Below, piece by piece: positions 38,701-44,458 of a stretch of 64,000 nt of DNA. The position numbers and the translations under genes were made by a program. The stretch is taken from positions 13,133,706-13,197,705 of the forward strand of contig OX246745.1 in NCBI GenBank assembly GCA_945910005.1, read 5' to 3'. Origin of the DNA: Isoperla grammatica. Taxonomy: Eukaryota > Arthropoda > Insecta > Plecoptera > Perlodidae. The notes beneath the pieces were generated by a model. That model ran no database searches and was not told the DNA's origin. It saw only the letters and a list, made by a program, of their open reading frames with translations. Within the stretch, counting starts at the first letter, position 1. Every line of letters begins with the position of its first letter.

Positions 38701-41700
38701 CGATATTGTTTTTACTTCCTGAATGTATACGGTATTATTATCATCTTCCAGATCACCAAGTTCTTGTTCCGCAACAACCAGCCCCTGGGCCAGGATCTTC
38801 GCGCTATTGACATCCAGAGGAACCGCGATCACGGACTGGCCTCTTACAACGACTACAGACAGTTCTGCGGCCTCACGAAAGCCAGGACCTTCGAAGAGTT
38901 CGGAGATCTTATCACCCGCGAGGTAAGTTTACCACTACACCTTCTGTCTGGTCGTCTTCGTGGCAGCAATGTTATCGATTTAATAGGCCCACCATCCGGA
39001 TTCTGTACCATTCATCTCAATAAATACTCATAAAACAAATTAGTTGTTTCCTAGAATACAAAGACGTTTGTATGAAAGAACAGCAGAGATGGATTTTTAA
39101 TCGAAAGTACCAAAATTACCTCACAGGCGGGTCCTCGCCGTATTGATAAAGTCGTCTTATAATAACTTCGGTAATGCTTTCGTCATCAATCAATGACGTG
39201 TTTGCGGTCTCGGCTAACCCGAGCAGGTATCTGAGTTAGCCACGGTCGCTGATTGGCTGCCGCTCTCACCCACCCGTGACGGAAGCATTACCGAAGATGT
39301 TGTTTAGGATGACTATATAGTAGCCTATATCTGTGTATTTTCTGGTTGTTGAAAGTATTATATCACCAGCAAACCTTGTTCTTTTTTTCACTTGGACTTA
39401 CATTTTTCATTTACTGGTTTGAGCGTTTTTGTCTAAAATTCATATCAATTTTTTTTTATTTTCTGACAAAAGTCCCCCCCCCCTTGCAACCCCTTATCTC
39501 CAAGGATTTCTTAAGGGTGTGATGTGTATGTAATGCTGTCTCTCTATGCGTAGAACATCCAAAGATTGGCATCTCTGTATGAGCATCCTGATGACGTAGA
39601 CTTCACTGTTGGGGGATCCCTGGAAGCTCATGTCCAGGGGGCCTTGGCAGGTCCGACCTTCCTGTGTGTGCTAACTGAGCAGTTCTTCCGTACTCGCGTT
39701 GCCGACAGGTAAGTTACTGTATAGCGGTGTCTAATTTAAGGAAAAAGTGGAACTGCGCAAACAAGTCTTTATAGGCAAAGCGCCGGGGGGTCTGGGGGGC
39801 GCGGCCCCCCAGGTTAGCCCCGCAGGGGATTTTTTTAAACCTTTTTTCAAGAACGTGTTTAAATGGCTTGAGATGGTCTTCAATACATTTTATTAGATTT
39901 ACTACCGCGATTCACCAAGCGCTTACCTCCTCAGAAAACATACAAAGTTAAATAGACGTTAATTGAAATTGAAGAATATAGTAGTAGTAGTAGTAGTATA
40001 AGCTCTATAAGATTAAAAAATAAAAATAAAGTACATTTTTTATCTATCAGTTCTTTTAAAGACTAATTCTTAACTGCGCAAATCCCAAATTGCAGCTGCG
40101 CAAATGACTTTTGCAACTGCGCAAACAGTGTCCAGCTGCGCACTAAATTAGGCCATGCCGGCCGTATAGCGGTTTCTTCGCCACCATTTACGCAATATTT
40201 GTGCAACTAAAGAGCTTGTGGCACTGGCAGAGTAGTACTCACTTTTAAAAGATAATATTTATTAAACTACCAAAATGAAAATGTCAACATTCTGTCAACA
40301 TATGCTCGCCAGAGTCGAAAGTAAGCACGTCAATTGGATTAACCATGCACATCGAGTTGAATTTGAATTCAAATAAACACATTATGTTGAAACGGCATTA
40401 AATAGTTGCTGGATACGAAATTGCTGACCTGCCAAACATATTTACAGAGTAGAGTAAGGTATAAATATATTACTCATCAAACAATTCCCAACCAGTGATA
40501 AGTTAAATTGATCGAAACTAGTTGTTGATTGTACACATATGTACAAAGACACATTGGTGATACGTAAAACTCAGGCCGGGTCCAATCCATCAATTGTTCC
40601 AATAAGGCCAATTGTTTTCGAGGGGGGGGGGGGGTAGCAATAACAATACAATATTTCACTAAATAAGCACATACATCCACAGTAACCTGGGTTCAATACT
40701 TTAAAACCAATGGGTTTTAAATTCCTGGAATTTCCAGGACTCGTATCAAGCATAACCAAGCTAGAGACTGAGACGACAAGGGCTTCTTAGGGTGTGTTGT
40801 ATGTTGTTTGTCAGGGGTTGGACACGGCATCTTTAGGTGACTTAATGCTTCATCACCAGTTTTCAAATAGGTGGCAAATCGTTTCTCCCTTTGTCCCTGT
40901 TATTTTCCTAAACCCTATTGATCATCTGCAAAGTATGCATAAACTGTATTTTCGGTAAATTATTATAGTTAATTATATACTCAAACAAACGATCGTTTTC
41001 AGGTATTTCTATGAAAACGGCGAGCCCCACCATTCTTTCAGTCAGGAGCAGCTGGCAGAGATCCGTAAAGCCAGTATTTCCAGGTTCTTCTGTGATAACG
41101 GAGATAACATCTTCGCCATGCAGCCTCGTGGGTTCCTCAAGATATCTCCCAAGTAAGTGCCTCAAAGATACTTGCTGATATATCGTGGGTTCCTCAAGAT
41201 ATCTCCCAAGTAAGTGCCTCAAAGATACTTGCTGATCTATCGTGGGTTCCTCAAGATATCTCCCAAGTAAGTGCCTCAAAGATACTTGCTGATCTATCGT
41301 GGGTTCCTCAAGATATCTCCCAAGTGAGTGCCTCAAAGATACTTGCTGATCTATCGTGGGTACCTCAAGATATCTCCCAAGTAAGTGCTTCAAAGATACT
41401 TGCTGATCTATCGTGGGTTCCTCAAGATATCTCCCAAGTAAGTGCCTCAAAGATACTTGCTGATCTATCGTGGGTTTCTAAAGATATCTCCCAAGTAAGT
41501 GCCTCAAAGATACTTGCTGATCTATCGTGGGTTTCTCAAGATATCTCCCAAGTAAGTGCCTCAAAGATACTTGCTGATCTATTGTGGGTTCCTCAAGATA
41601 TCTCCCAAGTAAGTGCCTCAAAGATACTTGCTGATCTATCGTGGGTTTCTCAAGATATCTCCCAAGTAAGTGCCTCAAAGATACTTGCTGATCTATCGTG

Positions 41701-43585
41701 GGTTTCTAAAGATATCTCCCAAGTAAGTTCCTCAAAGATACTTGCTGATCTATCGTGGGTTCCTCAAGATATCTCCCAAGTAAGTGCCTCAAAGATACTT
41801 GCTGATCTATCGCGGGTTTCTAAAGATATCTCCCAAGTAAGTTCCTCAAAGGTACTTGCTGATCTATCGTGGGTTTCTAAAGATATCTCCCAAGTAAGTG
41901 CCTCAAAGATACTTGCTGATCTATCGTGGGTTCCTCAAGATATCTCCCAAGTAAGTGCCTCAAAGATACTTGCTGATCTATCGTGGGTTTCTCAAGATAT
42001 CTCCCAAGTAAGTGCCTCAAAGATACTTGCTGATCTATTGTGGGTTCCTCAAGATATCTCCCAAGTAAGTGCCTCAAAGATACTTGCTGATCTATCGTGG
42101 GTTTCTCAAGATATCTCCCAAGTAAGTGCCTCAAAGATACTTGCTGATCTATCGTGGGTTTCTAAAGATATCTCCCAAGTAAGTTTCTCAAAGATACTTG
42201 CTGATCTGTCGTGGGTTTCTCAAGATATCTCCCAAGTAAGTGCCTCAAAGATACTTGCTGATCTATCGCGGGTTTCTAAAGATATCTCCCAAGTAAGTTC
42301 CTCAAAGATACTTGCTGATCTATCGTGGGTTTCTAAAGATATCTCCCAAGTAAGTGCCTCAAAGATACTTGCTGATCTATCGTGGGTTCCTCAAGATATC
42401 TCCCAAGTAAGTGCCTCAAAGATACTTGCTGATCTATCGTGGGTTTCTAAAGATATCTCCCAAGTAAGTTCCTCAAAGATACTTGCTGATCTATCGTGGG
42501 TTTCTCAAGATATCTCCCAAGTAAGTGCCTCAAAGATACTTGCTGATCTATCGTGGGTTTCTCAAGATATCTCCCAAGTAAGTGCCTCAAAGATACTTGC
42601 TGATCTATTGTGGGTTCCTCAAGATATCTCCCAAGTAAGTGCCTCAAAGATACTTGCTGATCTATCGTGGGTTTCTCAAGATATCTCCCAAGTAAGTGCC
42701 TCAAAGATACTTGCTGATCTATCGTGGGTTCCTTAAGATATCTCCCAAGTGAGTGCCTCAAAGATACTTGCTGATCTATCGTGGGTTCCTCAAGATATCT
42801 CCCAAGTAAGTGCCTCAAAGATACTTGCTGATCTATTGGTGTATCTATGTATCTATATGCAGCGCCACCACATTGTCAAGTTGACCCATCCTAGTATTTT
42901 CAAGTTTACGAAACAGCCCAGTGCAATAGTACTCACGTTCCTTCCATCTAATTGTAACATATCCATTGGGTATAATTTACCTTATGTTGGTTACCTGGAA
43001 AAGTGGCGGTGATCAATGCAGAGTTTCTAGAAAGTAGACTATTTGATCTTAAGTTGCAATCTAATCGTAATATACTTGAACTACAAACATTACAAACATA
43101 TTTTATTGATGTTCATTAAAGTTTACATACTATCTGTAGTTTTTCTACAATTTATAGTCTTGTGCAAAATATATAAACTTAATAAATAACCTTGATCACC
43201 TTTCTGGCGTCGACGCCGTTTCTTGTCAAGAGACTTTTAATTAAAGTTTCTTTTACCTATGTGATTTTATGTATATCTGTTTGTACTCGCATATTATGGT
43301 GACAAGAATAAACAATTAATAATACCCATAACAATTGAATTTGTTTGCAAGCTCACAACCACAAACTCACGAGATTCTGCACAGATTAAATACGATTTGT
43401 CTATTATTTAACATGATCGTTTGATCTTGTCACAAGATTGTGAGATATCTCTGATAACACGAGTGTTTGATGTACGTTGCAGGAATGTCGTGGTGCCTTG
43501 TACGTCCTATGATGCCCTGCCGATCGTCAACCTGGAGTTATGGCGAGATCTTCCCGCACAGAACTTCGAGCACTTCATTAAATGA
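18534..43585 (+). CDS. Peroxidase gene 1: secreted animal haem peroxidase, 13 coding exons, 715 aa
   Basis: Spliced CDS: 18534-18633, 19114-19318, 19940-20127, 20578-20754, 24557-24756, 31266-31461, 33362-33559, 34582-34729, 35256-35412, 38752-38922, 39554-39708, 41003-41152, 43483-43585. It totals 2148 nt and every junction keeps phase. Seen: signal peptide (1-20), Q/F/G/P-rich segment (about 21-118), then a peroxidase domain beginning [10 protein letters not shown] (132-141). Distal Gln208 and His212 sit in WGQIITHD, the calcium loop in SHYLDLS (295-301), proximal Arg359 in GDARANQNP, proximal His463 in FRYFHT, then DIQRNRDHG. Family knowledge: such enzymes use H2O2 to oxidise halides or tyrosines, outside the cell. 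There are no Ig, LRR or transmembrane segments, so it is not peroxidasin or Duox, and no RGD/KGD was seen. A chorion-peroxidase-like role is inference. The intron order is unusually burdened with repeats. Confidence in the family is very high; the exact function is unknown. Confidence 0.95.
19114..19318 (+). CDS. Gene 1 exon 2: Gln/Phe/Pro/Gly-rich N-terminal segment
   Basis: Phase 1 in, phase 2 out. It encodes residues 34-102, dominated by Q, F, P, G, S and N, for example [15 protein letters not shown]. It sits where gene 2 has the helical prodomain, but shows no visible similarity to it. The composition continues from exon 1 in this frame, which supports the frame choice; the other stopless frame has no such pattern. 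Confidence 0.8.
19940..20127 (+). CDS. Gene 1 exon 3: start of the peroxidase domain
   Basis: The acceptor is the pyrimidine-rich CTACTCTGTTTAG ending at 19939. It is the acceptor that keeps phase 2 from exon 2; the nearer-looking CAG at 19899 would break the frame and meet a TAG. After a Pro/Ala-rich stretch comes the family motif [10 protein letters not shown] (132-141) and NPGWG. It ends in phase 1 at GTAAGT. Confidence 0.87.
20195..20496. mobile_element. Foldback MITE filling most of gene 1 intron 3
   Basis: AGGTCTCTCACA at the left and TGTGAGAGACCT at the right are the ends of two inverted arms of roughly 130 bp, with further matches such as TTTAGTTTCCAACTTAACAA against TGTTAAGTTGGAAACTAA. 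It takes up 302 of the 450 bases of the intron. No clear target duplication was seen. Confidence 0.88.
20578..20754 (+). CDS. Gene 1 exon 4: distal haem pocket
   Basis: Residues 165-224. It contains [11 protein letters not shown] and the distal motif [12 protein letters not shown], with Gln208, His212 and the calcium ligand Asp213. The position equal to the ester-forming Asp94 of myeloperoxidase is Thr211. Acceptor GATCGCAG, donor GTAAGT, phase 1 on both sides. Confidence 0.94.
20845..20969. mobile_element. Short hAT-type MITE with 8-bp target duplication, in gene 1 intron 4
   Basis: CAGTGGCGGCAC at the left and GTGCCGCCACTG at the right. ATGTCAAG flanks both sides (20837-20844 and 20970-20977). 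The interior is G-rich and non-coding. It lies 91 bp after exon 4. Confidence 0.94.
21095..21365 (+). mobile_element. tRNA-derived SINE, + strand, in gene 1 intron 4
   Basis: Pol III A box TAGCTCAGCGGTAAGA at 21106 and B box GGTTCGATTTC at 21149, 43 bases apart. Then a body with CCTGAAGAGGGGCACCAGGT and GAAGCTGGTGTGCACCCT near the 3' end. The same head, body and tail recur at 9604-9880 and 32660-32925 in reverse. Confidence 0.85.
21511..22072. mobile_element. Repeat element copy 2 (reverse of copy 1), in gene 1 intron 4
   Basis: Begins AACGCTCTGTTTGACGCGTT and ends CGCTCGCTTCGCTCGCTTAA. It carries a local direct duplication (AAAGCTAATAAAAACAAC with TTCAAGAATGTGCATTTC twice, 21581-21678) that copy 1 lacks. 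Confidence 0.82.
22245..22330 (-). mobile_element. SINE head fragment, reverse
   Basis: GAATCGAACCGGCGACCTCA matches the B-box region of the SINE family; the rest is diverged. Confidence 0.55.
24023..24397. mobile_element. Foldback element just before gene 1 exon 5
   Basis: The left arm (24023-24130, with TCATCTAAAGAGTTC, TGCGAAATGCC and TTACCCCCACCAGTGCC) is matched by a right arm (24308-24397) in reverse. A 25-bp stretch (CTCTTACCCCCACCAGTGCC) is doubled in the left arm only. It ends about 160 bp before exon 5. Confidence 0.86.
24557..24756 (+). CDS. Gene 1 exon 5: CC...CMNFVR segment
   Basis: Residues 224-290: [20 protein letters not shown] and the family motif HCMNFVRT. Enters in phase 1 after GTTTTGCAG and leaves in phase 0 at GTAAGA. 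The end (PAEQ) aligns with SAEQ of gene 2, where no intron exists. Confidence 0.94.
25262..27799. mobile_element. Long repeat element, copy A, in gene 1 intron 5
   Basis: Matches 35828-36972 in reverse along its length (for example CACCCGGTACATAGGAGGTC, GCTAACCCGGGAACCTCAAG, AGCCTACTTATT-type ends). Compared with copy B it has two extra segments, about 25696-25975 and 26092-27243. No long coding frame. An AAT tract lies 230 bp beyond the 27.8-kb end. Confidence 0.8.
25696..25975. mobile_element. Short inverted-repeat element nested in copy A
   Basis: AATGGGCGTCTCAGG at the left pairs with CCTGAGACGCCCATT at the right. Copy B is uninterrupted at the equivalent place (TCGAAAC directly followed by TCATTCAAA on the reverse strand), which gives an empty site. 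Inside, AGGTCCAACTT pairs with AAGTTGGACCT. Confidence 0.8.
28025..28213 (+). repeat. (AAT)n microsatellite
   Basis: A long AAT run in gene 1 intron 5. The minus-strand open frames of poly-Tyr and poly-Ile here are artefacts. Confidence 0.97.
30225..30325 (-). mobile_element. SINE head fragment, reverse
   Basis: Contains only the tRNA-like part: CGAACCGGCGACCTCCCGAA and TTACTGCTGAACAATCTCTA. The body and tail are missing. Confidence 0.65.
30660..31290 (+). repeat. 36-bp tandem array built from the exon 6 splice acceptor
   Basis: About 16-17 units. The typical unit reads GCTAACCTAACTCAATACTT then GTTCCCAGATTGTGTC. Each good unit holds CTAAC (branch-point-like), a pyrimidine stretch, CAG and the first bases of exon 6. 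Units nearest the exon are the most regular; units at 30.66-30.95 kb are diverged or shortened. The last unit runs directly into exon 6. Confidence 0.93.
31266..31461 (+). CDS. Gene 1 exon 6: calcium-binding loop
   Basis: Begins [15 protein letters not shown], which aligns without gaps to [15 protein letters not shown] in gene 2. Calcium-loop ligands would be Ser295, Tyr297, Asp299 and Ser301. Phase 0 in, phase 1 out (GTGAGC). Its acceptor TTGTTCCCAG is the last copy of a 36-bp tandem repeat that carries the same acceptor again and again. Only this last copy leads into open coding sequence. Confidence 0.93.
32658..32925 (-). mobile_element. tRNA-derived SINE, reverse copy, in gene 1 intron 6
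   Basis: TTTTCGTAGGAACTG...AGGGTGCACACCAGCTTTAC at its 3' end and GAATCGAACCGGCGACCTCC at the B box. The A box is damaged (GTCTGAGCCACC). An ACTGA microsatellite follows at 32935-32960. Confidence 0.83.
33007..33182. mobile_element. Short MITE family, copy in gene 1 intron 6
   Basis: AGTTGTCTCAAGACTAGCTT and AATGCTTTCGTCACAGA at the left pair with TCTGTGACGAAAGCAT and AGTCTTGGGACAACT at the right. Same family as the 39.1-kb copy. Confidence 0.8.
33362..33559 (+). CDS. Gene 1 exon 7: proximal Arg and LLREHNR helix
   Basis: Residues 356-422: [38 protein letters not shown] and WLPIFLG. Arg359 matches Arg239 of myeloperoxidase. Gln362 stands where myeloperoxidase has the ester-forming Glu242, and Asn363 where it has Met243. 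Phase 1 on both sides. Confidence 0.96.
33613..34028. mobile_element. Decayed hAT-type MITE with 8-bp target duplication, in gene 1 intron 7
   Basis: The left end TAGGGACGCTGGG pairs imperfectly with the right end CCACCGGCGCCCCTG. ACCGGAAC flanks both sides (33605-33612 and 34029-34036). Terminal mutations show it is older than the 20.8-kb copy. Confidence 0.85.
34582..34729 (+). CDS. Gene 1 exon 8: proximal haem-ligand histidine
   Basis: Residues 422-471. [17 protein letters not shown] carries the proximal haem-iron ligand His463. Acceptor GGATTTCAG, phase 1 in. Donor GTAAGT, phase 2 out. Confidence 0.95.
35256..35412 (+). CDS. Gene 1 exon 9
   Basis: Residues 471-523: [20 protein letters not shown] ... 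[11 protein letters not shown]. Aligns with gene 2 LRDFFNRPS...LVRGLATKP. Phase 2 in after TATTTCAG, phase 0 out at GTACGT. Confidence 0.93.
35704..35812 (+). repeat. (ATA)n microsatellite
   Basis: In gene 1 intron 9, next to the end of repeat copy B. Confidence 0.97.
35828..36972. mobile_element. Long repeat element, copy B, in gene 1 intron 9
   Basis: Inverted relative to copy A. It holds CTTGAGGTTCCCGGGTTAGC, GACGTCCTATGTACCGGGTG and AGGCGAGCCTAGCCTGTATT. Its left end adjoins an ATA tract at 35705-35810. It has a local insertion of about 60-80 bp near 36000-36060 not seen in A. Confidence 0.8.
37000..37165. mobile_element. Short MITE family, copy in gene 1 intron 9
   Basis: GGCCAATCAGCGATCGGTTT and ACGAAAGCATCTGTAAG match the 33.0-kb copy. 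GTTGTCCCGAAACAAC at the left pairs partly with GTTTGTTTTGGGAGAAG at the right. Confidence 0.65.
38518..38675. mobile_element. Short MITE family, copy just before gene 1 exon 10
   Basis: GCATTGGCCAACCAAATGCC and CGCTGATTGGCTCCGACTCA are shared with 57.2 kb. The ends TAACTTTGTGAATGCTGACG and GTCAGCTTTCACAAGGTTGC are diverged inverted repeats. Confidence 0.7.
38752..38922 (+). CDS. Gene 1 exon 10: DIQRxRDHG motif
   Basis: Residues 524-580: [30 protein letters not shown]. The RDHG block is diagnostic of the animal haem-peroxidase fold. Asp stands in DIQR where vertebrate enzymes have the Asn that bonds the proximal His. Phase 0 on both sides. Confidence 0.96.
39139..39322. mobile_element. Short MITE family (GGTAATGCTTTCGTCA ends), copy in gene 1 intron 10
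   Basis: CGGTAATGCTTTCGTCA at the left pairs with TGACGGAAGCATTACCG at the right. The core CGCTGATTGGCTGCCGCTC is shared with the copies near 33.1, 37.1, 38.6 and 57.2 kb. Confidence 0.82.
39554..39708 (+). CDS. Gene 1 exon 11
   Basis: Residues 581-632: [40 protein letters not shown]. Typical VDxxVGG...GPTFxC...QF.R...DR block of the family. Phase 0 in, phase 2 out. Confidence 0.94.
39729..40163. mobile_element. Probable transposon insertion in gene 1 intron 11
   Basis: The 10-bp direct repeat GTATAGCGGT flanks the segment (39719-39728 and 40164-40173). TCTAATTT near the left end pairs with AAATTAG near the right end. The inside has repeated CTGCGCAAA words. The family was not identified. 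Confidence 0.55.
41003..41152 (+). CDS. Gene 1 exon 12
   Basis: Residues 632-682: [42 protein letters not shown]. Phase 2 on both sides. The last 26 nt and the GTAAGT donor are the first unit of a 57-bp tandem array of about 30 units. Read on past the donor, the exon frame stops at once (AAG TAA). Confidence 0.94.
41127..42838 (+). repeat. 57-bp tandem array (about 30 units) built from the exon 12 splice donor
   Basis: The first unit begins inside exon 12 (CGTGGGTTCCTCAAGATATC) and contains the real donor CCCAA|GTAAGTG. Every later unit repeats 26 nt of exon end, the donor and 31 nt of intron start. Most units differ by one to three bases (TTCCTCAAG, TTTCTAAAG, TTTCTCAAG variants; two units have GTGAGT). 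Because 57 is a multiple of three and one frame lacks stops, the array makes long meaningless open frames on both strands. Confidence 0.96.
43483..43585 (+). CDS. Gene 1 exon 13: C-terminus and stop
   Basis: Completes the split Lys codon, then [20 protein letters not shown] and on to TGA. VPC...LPxxDLxxW is the usual C-terminal block. Acceptor TACGTTGCAG. Confidence 0.93.
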
Positions 43586-44090
43586 AGCAAACATACGGGG
43601 CTCTACAAAGCTCTATAACGATGGGCATACGTTACCCAGTTTTTTTATTGTTGTTATCATATGTGCTATAATCATTCATTTACATTTCTCAAACAATTAT
43701 ATATTAGGCCTACTAACTAATGTAACGTTAAAAACTTGCATTAGCTACTTGCATTGCAATTGCAACTTGGATCTTGATAATCTCATGTTTCATCCCTGTT
43801 TTCCTATTTATTGTTTTTTTTTTTACTAAGATTATCTTAATCTTAATATTGTTTTCTTTCGGGCTTGTCGAGTCAACAAAATTACGAATTATTTCGTAAA
43901 ATAATCGGCAAATATTGTTTTAAAAGAAACGCTTTCTTTTTTTATAGAGATTGTGATGAAATCAGTTGTTTGCAATTTGAAGTAGCGTAGACGTTGTGTA
44001 TTTATTTGTTTAGTGACATGAATGCTGAAATGTATTAATTTTGCTGACGTCCTCAAATTGCTCAATAAAGTGAATAATTTCATAATGCTG
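43586..44090 (+). terminator. Gene 1 3' UTR with poly(A) signal
   Basis: AATAAA at 44064-44069 is a canonical polyadenylation hexamer about 480 nt after the stop; nearby DNA is AT-rich with T/GT-rich sequence following. The exact cleavage site is not visible. Confidence 0.55.
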
Positions 44091-44270
44091 AGTTTGTTAC
44101 CTTGTGTCCCACTTACTTCGTCACTAACGATGTTTAGGATGTTTCAGACATAATGCAACGTAGCTCACCGTAAATAGTCACAACTAACTGCACTATCTAA
44201 TTACTCTTTGAACAGCCAGTTAAGGACTTACTTGAAACATCAGTAGTACACATTTATTTTTGTAGTGTAT

Positions 44271-44315
44271 TCAAATAATAACACATCTGTGCGTCTTCAC
44301 TCAACACTCAGTACT
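44271..44315 (+). promoter_or_regulatory. Possible gene 2 core promoter
   Basis: TCAGT at 44308-44312 matches the arthropod initiator. An AT-rich TCAAATAATA element lies about 34 bases upstream and the start codon about 60 bases downstream. Short motifs like these also occur by chance. Confidence 0.35.
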
Positions 44316-44367
44316 AAATAAGACATCATCAAGTTGGTTTGCGTTATTTTAACAAAACGCTAGGGAA

Positions 44368-44458
44368 ATGAAATATTTGTTGCTAGTGCGTGAATTGTTA
44401 TTCGTGTGTTTATGTGCGATAGGAAATGAAGTTGGGTCTGCATCCCACGTCAACCGCA
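44368..44458 (+). CDS. Gene 2 exon 1: start codon and signal peptide
   Basis: Encodes [19 protein letters not shown] then [11 protein letters not shown], a signal-peptide-like sequence with an Arg in the hydrophobic part. GTAAGT donor in phase 1, which is exactly the phase exon 2 needs. It lies 783 bases after the gene 1 stop. No other ATG exon with signal peptide and matching phase was noticed between here and exon 2. Confidence 0.68.

Noticed and set aside
41324..42736. 470-codon open frame and matching 66-180-codon minus frames
   Set aside because: They arise because the 57-bp repeat is a multiple of three with stop-free frames. The sequence is the exon 12 donor array, read in a frame different from the exon.
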